Assembly (NCBI GenBank): GCA_036852015.1
Contig: JAANDG010000099.1
Location: 248,001-312,000 of the forward strand
Direction of reading: 5' to 3'
DNA from: Pelodera strongyloides
Lineage: Eukaryota; Nematoda; Chromadorea; Rhabditida; Rhabditidae
Length of the DNA: 64,000 nt
Positions 43,701 through 55,899 of this stretch are shown piece by piece. Position numbers and translations under genes: made by a program. The first letter of the stretch is position 1; each line of letters opens with the position of its first letter. Below the pieces are notes generated by a model. It made no database searches and was not told the origin of the DNA. It worked only from the letters and a program-made list of their open reading frames with translations.

Positions 43701-46164
43701 TAAAGCGCTTCCGAACGCTAATAACTTCTCAGAAACGTGCTCAGTTTGACCACAGAAACGCTTAGAAGTGTGCAGGAACATAAAGAAATAAGGGTAAGAT
43801 TGGTTGTACTATCCAGTAGGATAGATAGACTAATTTTTGGGTTTACGTTTTTTTACGGCAAATGCAATTAAACCACCCACGCACCTAGCACTACTGGGAG
43901 TGAGATAGTCCCTATTGTCGTCGCCTCGCGGAGGCGGTGGAGCGTAGTGGCGCGGAGGTCCAGGAAATCCTATAACAATTATTCAATAACTTATGGCACT
44001 CACTTTCCATTGTTGGGCACTGAATTGGATATTCACAATAACTGATCAAATGTTTATGGCTATAGCACTTCGCAGTCGTACATAAACAGTGCGTGTGAGT
44101 CGCTGTCTATTCCTGAACGTACAAGTCGAGAATTTTAGGAGACAATTCCCAATGTAAGTCACAATTCTTTACCTGGATTGGGCTGGTGCCTGGGACTGCT
44201 CTGGTCCGAATCGGCACATATGCCCGAGTCAGTGTCACTGTCCTGCGGAGGCGGCAGGTCACTGCCTGCAATACTCGTAATCAGCAATTAACACGTAATT
44301 AGGGACTGCGGTGCCACGTATTGACTTGAAACTTCGCGTAAACGTAAAATCTTAAAATATACTTGGAACTTGGGCTAAGCCAATGTTTTCGAAATGATTT
44401 CTTGGTATGCAAATAATGGTATGAATGTGAATGTGCATGTTTGTGGGAGAAGTGGGAAGATTGAGGGTGAGAGAGGGAAATGGTCCCCGGAGGCAAGAGC
44501 TTCCCAATTCCTCAGACAGTGCACAAATAGATGCAAACCGAGTGAGAAACAGCAAAATAGCAATAAGAGAAGAATTCAGAAGGAAGGAATTTTAATGAAT
44601 AAGAGACAGAACGACAGTAACGTTTTCTTTACACCGTCGTAAACTGCATGTGGAATGAATAATAAAATATGTTAGTGTCTCAGTGGTAGAGCAGTACAAA
44701 AAGAAAGCGACGACTGGACGAGTTGAATAGCTTAATTTTTTGAAGGTATTAGTTTCATAACGTAAGCTTTACAAAGTGTCTTCCCCTTGCCAAGCACGCT
44801 TCAGCCTGTGGCGGAAACATGGTTACGTAAAGGGCAGGGTGGTAGCGAATATGGATTTGGATTTTGATGTCAAACATCTTGAATGAAGCGTAAAGAACAC
44901 TAGATATGCGGACTCGTCTAAGTGCTTTAGAATATGGAAGAAAAACGTCCTGAGTGGCTAGAACACGCAGAGGCGAGACATATTGTGAAATAAAAAGTAA
45001 TTGAAGAAAGAACTATGCATGGATTGGATAATCAACGGCAATTGCAAAGTCTGACTTTGGAATTCGACATGATGTTATTACGTGTGGAACAGTGCAAGGA
45101 AAAACCTTGGATTATGGATTCTTGAAAAGGAGAAAGGGTGGGTTAGTAAGAAGGGCATTTTGAACTCTTTGGGGCTTTTCTAGTGATTGATGTCATGCGC
45201 AGAGTTAGGCAGTAACCTCCTGTAGACAACCACACACTTGGAGAAGTTGAAAATAAAGAAAATAAATTCGACTACAACAAACTCCGCAACAAATAGCTCG
45301 TAGACGCTGCCTCAGTTTGGCTGCATGAACACTTATTGTGAAGGGACAATATGTATACTAGAGTGATGCTTAGGTGAAGTCTATAAATAAATAAATCTTT
45401 TACGGAACAAGGGTAGTTAGACACATTGTCCAAAGCATATGACCTGATCACAGAGGTCCTGAGCATTAGGCGATGAGTTCCAGATGAGATATTGCTCGAC
45501 ATCTTTGGGCTACGGCCAGGAGGGATCGCCCATGATTCCCTCGCCGGGTGGTTTCAAAGTTTTTTTCTCATTTTCTTCATTCTTTGATTTTCTTACTTCG
45601 AAATGCGTTGAGCGGGTTAAAGAGTAAAAAATTTGCATAGTGACGACAATGGGTGAAAAGGCGGAAGATTTTGATAATGGACAACGGAAAGGGGGTTCCG
45701 GTCGGAAGGTCGAATGACGCTCACAGAAAAGCATCAGGCCAGACGACTGATTTAAAAAAAGTATTGATTTTCTGTTGGTTATATGCATATTTATTAAACA
45801 TTATATATGTTTAACATGTTGCCCTACGACACTGTCAATGATCTTCCCACACTAATTGAAAGCATTTACAAAGAGACATATTGGAACAAACAGCTTGGTT
45901 GAAGAAATGACTTATATGTCAGTCGAAAAGCAAAACACCTAATCCATTTTTTACACAGGTCGTTCAGAGGGAAATATTAACGAAAACCGTTCACATTAAA
46001 CACTCGGCGATTTGATGTTTATGCGAAGCGTATTTTCTCCGACAACGCAAGTGCACATGCGGAGGACATCTAATTAAAAATAGGGTGAAGGTTTCCTGGT
46101 TAGTTTCGCCTTATTAATCTGTGGCTCACAAAATTGTCGCCCTCTCTCCCTCTTTCACTAGGTA

Positions 46165-46258
<94 letters not shown>

Positions 46259-49200
46259 TCTCTCTTCTCTCTTCTCTCTTCTCTCTTCTCTCTCTCTCTT
46301 CTCTCTTCTCTCTTCTCTCTTCTCTCTTCTCTCTCTATTTATTTGTAACTAACTGTTATTAAACGTCTGAGTATAAAGAACATATTCAAAAAGTCGCCAA
46401 TGCAATCTTTTTTTTTGTTAATCCTTTTGTTTTGAATGCACATCGGTGGAAGATGATAGAAAGGGGAAGAGCATAGACATTTCATAAGAATCTGCGCGCA
46501 GTCTTCTAAAAATCTACTATAATAGGGCCACACTGTTCGTACCTGGCCAGAATCGGATCCTGTCAAATGTTGAGGCAACCGCAAAATAAAAGAAATTCGA
46601 GCCCTGGGCGGACTCACAAATGCAATTTGGTAATTGACATTCAGCTGCGTACTCTGTGCATTCCATTATTAGAACAATAATGTCATTCTAATCATCTATA
46701 GTTGAAACGGGGAGCTTTTCGATCTATATTTTAATAAGAATCAAGTACTAAGCAATTCCTAATGCGCCTCAAAGTAAGTGTGTTGATGTGATCTGAATGT
46801 AGTTCAAATAATATCGAAGGAGTTAAAATACTCGGCATCAAAAAGGAAAAATGACGCCACTAAAAAGACAAAGAACAACGCCAGTTGGAACTGTGGGGGT
46901 ACTGTTCCTATTCCCATTCCTGTGTATGGAATCATATGTTGTAATATTCTTTCACATGTTATGATCCTTTAACCAGTGGTAAGCGCATTCGAATTGGCGT
47001 GGGTATATACTATCTCTTAACCGTAAGAAACTGATGTAAAAATTAACTCATATTTATTTTCAGGATGTCTGTTTTTTTCTGTTTTTTTTTAGGCAAAAGT
47101 TTTTTCACAGGAAAAAAAATCGCAGTTATTGTCACACTATTAAATATCAGCGTGAGTTTGAAGAGTCCGAAGAAATCAGACATGTGCATGTTTAAATGGT
47201 CCTACACTTGCATGTGAGAAGTTTAAATGTTTCTCGTAGGTGCTGATCTGAATTCAATATTGTAAATTGGGAGGTAGAAAGGATAAGAGCAATAGGAGAA
47301 AAATAATAATAAAGGTAGGCTTACTGGAGAAAATAGGTGAATGTGCTTTGCGGAGTTGATTTTGACTAGTTCTCTCACACCAACGCACTATTTCCATCCA
47401 AAAGTCTCACTGCGGTGCATGGATAATCATTGTTTTGGCAAAAGAAGTCACGGCGGATAGCTGCAGTCACAAGCAATTAATATGCCGACAAGAAACCAAT
47501 ACAGATAAATTCTAAAAAACTATCCTAAGGTGATGCAGCTTTATGCACCTTGATTACTTTTGATTACAAAGGTAGATAGAAGATACTATGACAAAGCATG
47601 TTGCTTAAAAGGCACATACAAGAATATATTTTAATCGGTAAGAACCGAATTTCAATCTAAACGAGCTTGCGGTGCAGGTGAACAATTCGTCTATAAGGAG
47701 ACCTAAACACAAATCTTCCGTCTTATTTTTTTTTACAAACCTCTATGCTTATCATAGCTCTGTAAACTACGGAAATTGTTCCGATACATTGACTTCGTCA
47801 TATCAAAACAAAATACAAAAACACATGTGTGAAGCAGCATCCAAAAGCTTTTTAAACTGAACATCCTCATTTAGTTCTAAGATGAAGCCTATTATAGTAT
47901 ATAGGATTGAAAAATTTTGGGGGGCTGTTTGAGGGACAAGTGGCCGAAAGAAGGTGGTGCGCGCGAGGCGTTATGAAAAATGCAGTGCCGCCGAGTGACG
48001 AAGCATTCAATGTTGGTTACGAGGAGGGAAAGAAACAAGCCGCGAAATAGAGGAAAACGATTTAGTAAACAACAATAGTAGAATCCTAAATAATGGAAAA
48101 CACCGTTCCTCTTTGAAACCGATTTAGGAGTTTGCAAAAAAGGGGGAAAATTTCCCAGGCCGAAGCTAGCGCGCAAACCAATCAAAGACAAAAATCCAGA
48201 GTTTTTGTTTCGTTATAACGCCACAAGCTGGATTGAATGTTAAATGGCAGTGCGTAGTGCATCACATGTAGGCCGTGTTTCCCCCTTCGGGCCCGCACAA
48301 TTGTGTTAACCCCTTCTTCACAAGAGAAACATTCAAACACTCTGACCTCAACGGGCCACAGACATTCCGCTATTATAAATCTTGATTCATATCAAACGAG
48401 ACGTGACAAACTACTCATTTAATATGGAAAAAAACGACAAGTTTGGTCTTTCTAAGAGACAATTTAGAATGTAAGTTGAGTGAGACATGGAATTTGTATG
48501 TGTCGAAAAAATTCAACTAAACCAAGCTTTTGGAAATTGTAAAACGAGAACGAGCAATAAATGTAACGACTACATACCCTCAAATCTACTAAAACAACTG
48601 TAAAATTTTCCAAGCAATTTGCGTCGTAAATTATTCATCTAATTGCGCGAATTTTTTGAAGTTATGGCCAAAAGACACCTGCTGGTGGAACACAGGCAAC
48701 CTCCCACATAAAACTAGCCGGCGGGAAAAATTAGGTTGAAAAGATTATCTGTAACTTGGCAACCCGTGTCAGATACGAGCCTGGGTTCACTCGTACATGG
48801 CTTATAAGACGAAGCAAATCAAAGAGAGTTCGTGTTGATATCTCATATAATAAGGAACTATTAGAGACAAATCATTGAGGAGCAAATATGCAAAAAAAAA
48901 TTGAGGAGCAAATATGCAAAAAAAGGAAAAGCGTAGGAGAGACATGGTTAGATATACACAGAGTGAAAGAGAGATTGGAAAGAGAGATTTGAAAAGAGTG
49001 AAGAAAATCATTTGTCTCTTGGCAACGCTCCAGAGATTCTTTTTTTTCCGTCGTGCTATATTAAAGTAGAATATTGGATTTCCTGCACTCTTGCGGCTGA
49101 CCAAAACCAAGAATTGAAAATGCACAGAACACTTCATATTCAGCCCCCTAGAGCAGACCAACCTCTACAAACCTGCATCAACTTAGAACAACGATGAATA

Positions 49201-49463
49201 CCCCCTCCCCCCCCCTTTCAATCTTGAAGCTAGTCATGCTTGCAATCCTTGCGTGAAGCAAATGTATTTAACTTATTTAATGCACACGATGTGTTATGTA
49301 TGTGCAGCTAACTAAGCTACAATAATAAACGTAAATAGCTAACAATAAGTTATCACTAACCAAATTTGTTGTGCATTGGCTGTTGCGCCATGTAGCTGAA
49401 GTGATAGTTCCTCGGCTTCGGAGGTGGTATTGGCGGGTTTCGACCGCGAACTGAACACGACAT
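37231..49463 (-). CDS. PDZ-domain scaffold-like protein, 501 residues, eleven exons
   Basis: Exons on the minus strand: 49463-49361, 44265-44173, 43969-43885, 43405-43224, 41391-41257, 39884-39782, 39658-39449, 39315-39216, 38400-38228, 37710-37574 and 37415-37231. Every junction keeps phase, and the lengths sum to 1506 bases ending in TAA. The start ATG follows directly on a TTTCAG acceptor, as in trans-spliced or 5'-UTR-spliced nematode genes. Residues 1-410 are low-complexity, rich in P, S, R and Q, with polyproline motifs (NPPIPPPKPRNY, HYAPPPPRGD) and basic serine motifs (RNRSASLPRG), which suits SH3/WW binding and phosphorylation. Residues 415 to about 494 form a PDZ domain: PFGFY is the carboxylate-binding loop (GLGF position), then GIFISRVSIASLSPVLSVGD, EILYVDDELVKGRTLEYVQS and TSVVIVLMP. 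It is most like the PDZ of Par-6-type polarity proteins (inference from motif likeness); no CRIB or PB1 domain is seen. It probably acts as a cytoplasmic or cortical adaptor. The first intron is 5.1 kb. The gene name is not known to me. Confidence 0.88.
37876..37993 (-). CDS. Possible alternative last exon of the PDZ gene, no PDZ domain
   Basis: After the acceptor CACATTCCAG at 37,994 the frame that fits the phase of the 38,228 donor reads RCRRGMGAMLSRRSASVGRY then DESPTLPYTEYDFMSEFL and a TGA. The style (SRRSASVGRYDE) resembles the RSASLPRGSRARDYD segment of an upstream exon. Used as a last exon it would give a protein without the PDZ domain. A weak in-phase donor (GA|GTCACC) would also allow use as a cassette exon. 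Confidence 0.4.
38066..38168. repeat. Tandem pair of 53-bp units in the PDZ gene intron
   Basis: CGGCCAATATCTTTAAGTAA followed by ATGCACGTCC(C)TTTTTATAATTTTC occurs twice in direct repetition. Confidence 0.85.
38511..39101. mobile_element. TTAA-flanked foldback element in an intron of the PDZ gene
   Basis: It begins TTAAAGGGTGAGGTCCACCT and ends AGGTGGACCTCACCCTTTAA. The inverted arms are about 125 bp and almost identical, and the centre (about 38,640-38,975) is unique. TTAA is present on both sides. It lies between the exons at 39,216 and 38,400. ORFs in the arms are mirror copies and not genes. Confidence 0.9.
41474..41567 (-). CDS. Possible alternative exon of the PDZ gene (basic peptide)
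   Basis: Between the acceptor TGCTACAG and the donor GTGAGTG one frame reads KKGTAPCESSSHRRVRPRRT then PPRKQDKIMWR and ends in phase 1, which would join in frame to the exon at 41,391. No known upstream exon ends in phase 0 to enter it, so it would need another 5' exon or promoter. Confidence 0.3.
45371..45560 (-). mobile_element. SINE fragment (body and tail, tRNA head missing)
   Basis: It matches 57,940-58,117: GAGGTCCTGAGCATTAGGCG and CGCCCATGATTCCCTCGCCG are shared. The low-coordinate end has ATAAATAAATAAAT, corresponding to a minus-strand TTTA-type 3' tail. The match stops at TTTCAAAGT, before the tRNA-like part seen in the 58 kb copy, so this is a 5'-truncated copy. Confidence 0.75.
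46144..46335. repeat. TC/TTCTC microsatellite
   Basis: A (TC)n tract of about 100 bp grades into TCTCTT repeats. LSLSLS-type ORFs through it are artefacts. Confidence 0.95.
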
Positions 49464-52400
49464 CTGAAACACAAGAATATTTTATTTGAAATTTGACGTG
49501 GACGACACCGCGCGCATGAAAAAGTTTAATGAATGAGACACGGAAGAGGGGAATGATTCAAGAAATACGCTATTTCCTTCGTCGCAGCACAATATGCATA
49601 ACATAATGAGGAAATCAAATGTCTATGGTTGGATTGATTTCCGAAATTTAGCACGTCAAGGCATCAGGCACTGGAACAGATACTCGGTGTTGAGAATAAC
49701 TATGGTGGGAGAGGAAGAAATAACATGAAAGGGAAAAAATGCTAATTTATGAATGAAAAAAAAATGAAAAATACAAACGATGTTTCTTCGACGTTTTAGC
49801 AATTTGTCATACTTTTTATCCAGCAAGTACGCCAGGAAAACTTAGACAGACAACGCCGCGTTTGAATTAGACGATTTGAGCAATTCGTGTAAAGATACCG
49901 AAAAGTGGTAAGACAGTTGTAAGATATGGAGAAGAGAGATGACTCAGAACTGTGAATGAATTCCATAACACTAACGTACGTACTGATGTGCACTTCATCC
50001 AAATGCTGGAAAAGTAACAAATGAAACTGCTTAAAGAACCAGCGCGCGACGAATATCTTTTTACATTGAAAACGAAGAGTAATTGAGAAAAATCACTTTC
50101 AAAATGCCAATGAGGTCATGTGCCAACAAAGCGTTATAAAACGACTTACAGCATGAAAAATCACTTTATTTGGCAACCTTTATTGTTCAATGCTGTAGTT
50201 TAGGCATACATCATTCATGATAGATATTAAACGGGTTGCAACCAGAAAAGGTATTTGAGCCAGATCTTTGGCAACATTGTTGGCTGATAAATAACTCCAC
50301 AAGTTTTGCATTCTTCAGTTTACACAATGAGCGTCGACATAAATTCTAGTTCATGGGATCGGCCATTTAGCTATCAGACTGAAAATTTCAGAACAACCTT
50401 TTTGTGGGTCTGCAGGTAAGATGAACCAGGACGTAGAATATCAAGCAGAAACCCTGCAAGAACATGTTTTATCACATCAAAAAAAAGGAAACGCGGTTTG
50501 GAAGTGGCCTCGTCAAAAAGCGTGTAAGATTTAAGATGCTTGTTTCAACTCGTTACAGATGCGAAGAAGGAGTACGCGGGATTAACTTTTCCTGGTATCG
50601 ACGGGGGAATAGTTCATATATGTCGAATGAGGCAATGCGGGAACAATGAGAACAACATAACCAATTCGCGAACAGAGGGATAAACATTTTTCAGCTCAAA
50701 CTAGTAGAAGCACGCATTTGCAAGTTCTTACGTTAAATATGTTTGCATAATCCGGGAAGAATAGGAAAATATCCAACGTCTCCAAGTTATAATCAAATGA
50801 GTTTTTCAGAATGAAAGTATCTGCAGCAGCGTATTATTATGCACTGTAGTACGCCTGTTGAAAACATATAAATAATGAAGGACGCGTCCCGGGGTTCGCA
50901 AAATAATAATAAAACACACACACCGAATGGTCGTCCGAGATGTGTTGACCGTTGGTGAGTGGTGGGGGTATTGTGATCAAAAGAAGGCCATAAAGTGAAA
51001 AGATTTCCGAAAAAGGTTTTGTTGTCCCGTTCCTACATTATTCAATCAACAATAAGCAAAGCGCTGGGCTATTTCTGACCAAGACTCAAAGCGACAGCTC
51101 CAGACACAACGGAGTGCAAATTCCACTACAAAATAACATGGGGAGTTGGAGATAGGATAGTTGTACTTAAAGTTTCAACTGCGGTAAAATACTGAAACGG
51201 AAGTTCTAATGAAAGCAGTCCTATTTTTTAGCAATCTCTACAATATGAAATCAAAAGACAAATGGGATAATGATGGGGGGGGGGAGGTAGCGTGAAACTA
51301 TTAATTGGCAGTGTTTTTTCTCAACTATTGACGTGGGTTCGAGTATATTTGAGCATAAGGGGGCACAGGAATGCAATTAGGCTGCACTTGAAAGGTGTCC
51401 CCTGTCAACTATTACTACTAGGAACTAGGGAGTAGCCAAGATGTGAACGTTCTCTTGAGATTGCAAGTAAGATACTTGAAATTAGCAAACTACGTGAGTA
51501 TTAACACTGTGAAATCTAACTCATCGGAAAATAAGCAGCTAGAAAAAAGTAGAAGGCGGTTTTAGCGAAAAGGGAACGAACTTTACATTACGGTGGAATC
51601 AAATTTGCAAGTAACTTACAAAGTTTTTGGAAATTTGCAAGTTCAACAATTCAAATAGTATGGAATGCCAGATAATGTCTCAAATGAGTGATGATGTCTG
51701 CCAAGTGTTCGGAAGAAATAATAGTGCCTTGGTGTTTTTTGACAGTAAGACGTGTGTAGCGTCAAAGTGTGACGTCCATGTGATTAAAGGTAAAAAAAAT
51801 CACAAATGTGAACTAAGTCACGAAATTTTAGAATTTTTAATTTGAAGAGTACTATGCAGATACTTTTTTTTTCGAAAAAAAAAACTGAACCTGGTACTTT
51901 GAATTGCATAGAGTTTCAGTAGCTTAATCTACGTGCATATTTTTAAAAAGGAAGACTCGAAATCTCTGAGCAGTGACTGAAAGAGATGCTAAATTCCGGA
52001 TAGGCGCCATTTGAAGTTTGACACAACATCATGCATACATTATTTTTCTTCGTGGTGCAAACGCGCACTCATGATAGATGGGCTAAACGGAACATGGTTT
52101 TTGCAAGGAGAACATAGGATAGTGAGTGGCTGTAATTTATCAGCGGTAAATCCCTACGGAGTCGGACGAACGATCAAAGGTAACTGAGAGTTCACACACA
52201 AACGATGAGAAGTGCTTTGAAAAGGCCGGTGTTGAAAAATCAGGGCTGGAATTTGGGAAACATCGTAGAAACGAATAGGGAAACTTCAACAATTGGACTA
52301 ATTGGTCTGACGGCTGCTGAAGTATTTAAGTTGAGTATCCTCTAGTTGACAAGGTCACCGTTCAAGTGTTTCCAATTGATGTTTGCATTTCCGACAAAGA

Positions 52401-55400
52401 AATGACCAGCAGACTAATGCGATTTGCCTTTTCTAGTTTCTAATTTCTAAATGGATGGGTGGTTTAAAACTTTTTTCTATTAAAGTACAAATAAGAGAAA
52501 AATGAAAATGAGTGACATGTTGTTTTCCTTCTCCTATTTTCTTTGCCGCATACGAAATTTCTACATTACGCCCAAACTTATCTTTAAATAATCACGATCC
52601 GCGCAACAGAAATGGCAGACGTGAAAGTTACTTGAGTGACGGGGACATATTCACTACATGATAAATATCTTTGTTAAGCACTTAACCAACTATTTTCATC
52701 AACCGGGGCAATATTCTCGGAAAGATGAAAATTAGTGGATAGCCAAACAAGTAAATGGAAGAGAGATTTCCAATGGGAATTTTTTAAGCATCACTATTTA
52801 TTGGCTATATCTTAAGGTGAAACGTTCGAACGCTTCGAGATTGAATTCACCCAAAATTGGTCCCATGAGAGAGTCTTCCTACACGTGGATGACCCCAACA
52901 AGACATTCGAACGAGCAATGTGGTCTTGCAGGAAGTTAAACCAAACACACCAAAGCACAAACATATGGTACACAAAATCTGAGGCATGGCGTTAACAAAC
53001 TGTCAGGATCTAGCGTTTTGTAAGAATGTGCGCTAGATTTGAAAACGTGTTAACGTGTAGTTGTTTTGAAACAGCGTGTTCGGTATTTCTATTTGCCTAA
53101 TTTGTTGTCTGTCATGTGCAGCTGCCGGGGCACAGGTGTGCACCGTGCAGGGCACTTCACTGCTACCATTAACTATACCACGTTCAATTGGTTGCCATAA
53201 CTGTAAGTGGGTGCAGGTACCGCTAACCCAAAGGGATTCTTTTCATAATCGTAAATAGAGCAATTAGCTGGCTTGAATCTCTGATCTAAATTGAACAACA
53301 TCGGGGAAGTAGTTCGACTTCTTCATGGCGGGTTAAATATTTATTGAATATTCAATTTCTGTGAGGAATATGTCTTTAGTTTAATATCAGTTTCTACATT
53401 TCAAATCGTATCTTGCAATATTTGCTTCATGGAGTCTATGCTATTCAGTTGAATAATATTTTCGTCTTAGAATAGTTAAATGATTGAGCGAGCGTACATT
53501 CGGTAAAATGCATAGCTCAACTGTTTTCCAAGTTGGATAACCAAAAAACACTTGTTGACATTGTCAAAGAACATTGCGTTGGCGGGATGTCATACTGCTC
53601 GAAGCAGATCCCAAGGGAGGTCAGAGGTTAAGGCCGTTTAGACAAAACATCGGCTGGGTGTTTATGAAGGGAGAAAGAAGGCCTGATGGACCTGTGTTGC
53701 ACAACCGAGAGGATCCGAAACAGAACACACATATTCATAAATCAGCGACTTGAAGACAGTGAATCGCACAAAGTTCATCATGAAAGTGACTCTCAAACCA
53801 AAAATAAAAGACACTCGCCGATTTGAACAAAAGAAAGAAGTCGAAGAGAAACGACGCAACTGAAAACCATGCAACATATTGTTCGAGTTGGTTTGATGGC
53901 ATTCGATGATGGCATGTATATAAGAAAATAAAAAAATCATCAAGCGTTAAAACCACTGTCAATTATTTATGTAAAGAAGCATTTTAACCATAACCAAATC
54001 AAAAATGTACACCCATAGCTTATTTTGCGGTAGTTAATGTAATCAAAGACATGGCGGAGATGGGAAATGACCACATTTTCTTTACTATAATTTTTACTAA
54101 GGGACTCATCGCTTGATATAAATTGCTCACTTTTCAATGCACAAGGTACTATGCCCAACCGTTGCAAAAATAACCGCAAATTCAATATTCAGCGGTTAAA
54201 TAACGGAATCTTTGCCTTCAACAGAAAATTTGTCTTCAACGGAAAGTTTGGTTAATTTCTGCAATTATTCGTCATTCGGTTGCGCCCTGACGGCGAACAT
54301 CGACTCTTTGTGTGTGCTGTTGTCAAACTTTATTAGACAAACATATAGATTAGTAAGTGTTAATTGAATTGCGGATAGTCAAGAGCGCCTGAACTAAATG
54401 CTCTAATTGTTTCATATACACAACAAGTTGATATTTTGCCGACAATGCCAAAAAAATCTATCCCAAACACTGCGTAATCAAATAGTCCATGGCTGGCACG
54501 TGGGTGAAGAGGTCAAATTAGAACACGAATATTAAATGTCATGAAATATCAAATTGCAACATAACCGGGGGGAAAGAGCCTCTGATCTCGGGATTGGAAA
54601 AAAAACGAGGGGGAGCTGGGAATTACATATATTCTCAAAAGAAATCACTAACCATTTTCGAAGGCTTTTAGCTGGATTATCGCCGCAGTTAGAAGGCTAT
54701 CCAGCATTATTGCAATCACTATGGCAATTTGCCTGAACTTCTAAAATTTAACAAATGACTGCTGTAAAACTTCGTTTATTTGTCGTGCGTATTCGTTATT
54801 TATCTTTCGCCTAGCACTTAGATTGTCATAATTTCACATTCAAAAAAAGGAACCAGGCATTTATGCAAACTAATACTTATTATTATCCCAGGAACTAAGT
54901 TTTTGTTCACGTGGAACTACTTGTAAAAGGTCTCCTCGCGACAACAGACAATCATATTTTGAGGATTGCGTAGAGATTATTCAAATAGAACGAAAAGAAA
55001 CACATGCACACACCAAGGAGGTGATCAGAATAGAAGGACCCACAGAAGAGCGCGACGTCCGCCGAACGAATTTAGCAAATGGATGCACGGGGGAAGTAAA
55101 ATGCACCAAATAAGATCAGTGTTTTAAATCTGAATTACCGAGGCCAGGCATCCGACAAAAGGGCAGACCTGTTAAATATGACTGGGCTATTTTTGGTATA
55201 TACTAATATTGAAAATCAGAGTATTGTTCTGAGCAGAGAGCAGAATTAACCTTTAGAAAGAAACGAACATGCAGGTGCTAATTGAATCTTAATAATGCAT
55301 AATAAGTAAATGCATGAAAACTTATTTGCAGAACATACTTAGAATTTAATCAGACATTCCCACGCATATTATGGAAAAGACGGAGTGGTTATATTCAAAA
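49464..55400. other. AT-rich, no supported gene
   Basis: Short ORFs are scattered on both strands without splice consistency. A GC-richer patch at 53,105-53,225 is open on both strands (minus: LWQPIERGIVNGSSEVPC), bounded by a TTACAG on the minus strand, but no partner exon is found. It may be upstream or 5' intronic sequence of the PDZ gene. Confidence 0.4.
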
Positions 55401-55467
55401 TGCTCTGTTCGATTCTGAAACAAAGATGGAGAAGAGGGCGAACAGTGTAAGCGCGATTGAATAAATG

Positions 55468-55496
55468 CGAAAATTGGAGGGGGGGGGGGGGGGGGG
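55468..55496. repeat. Poly-G/poly-C tract
   Basis: A run of more than 20 Gs, broken once by an A near its end. It produces the proline run in the overlapping minus-strand ORF. Confidence 0.9.
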
Positions 55497-55821
55497 AGGG
55501 AATTCAGGGAGCGCAAATCTTTCTGGCAGAAATGAGACATCATTTTGAGAGAGTTTGAAAATTGATACTGGGGAACTGTGTTCACAATTCAGTCTAGCAG
55601 AAAACTTAGGTTTTGTGCAAGAGGCGCAGCTCATTAATCTCAAGTGAGACAATGTATTTAAGGAATAACTCCTAGTCATTATAGAACGCACTGTAGAATA
55701 ACGCAAATTGCTCTGTTGTAAAATAGTTGTAAGCAAATGTGATGACTGGTTACTTGCTAGGCAATCCCCGAGTCGAGACTGATTGAATTGGATTGTGTTC
55801 AAGATGGTTTTCGTGGCGGCC

Positions 55822-55889
55822 GCACCTCCAGTCCCAGAGCCCTTGAACTTGCTATATCGGCCGCTATCCACATAAGTGTCGTGAACTGT
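55822..55889 (-). CDS. Possible upstream exon (GC-rich patch)
   Basis: On the minus strand the GC-rich segment after TTGCCGACAG reads VHDTYVDSGRYSKFKGSGTG before the possible donor GTGCGGCC. In another frame, ending in phase 0, it reads MWIAADIASSRALGLE and could join in frame to the ATG exon at 49,463. The evidence is composition and splice signals only. Confidence 0.25.
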
Positions 55890-55899
55890 CGGCAAAAAG

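Larger units (their letters stand above)
44300..49360 (-). other. Large first coding intron of the PDZ gene
   Basis: 5.1 kb without further supported exons. It contains a SINE fragment (45,371-45,560) and a TC microsatellite (46,144-46,335). Long first introns often carry regulatory elements, but nothing specific is visible. Confidence 0.6.

Noticed and set aside
46121..46352. LSLSLS ORFs
   Set aside because: Translation of a TC microsatellite.
53076..53258. 60-codon ORF with a signal-peptide-like start (MFGISICLICCLSCAAAGAQ)
   Set aside because: No cleavable mature domain, no splice support, and the opposite strand is equally open.
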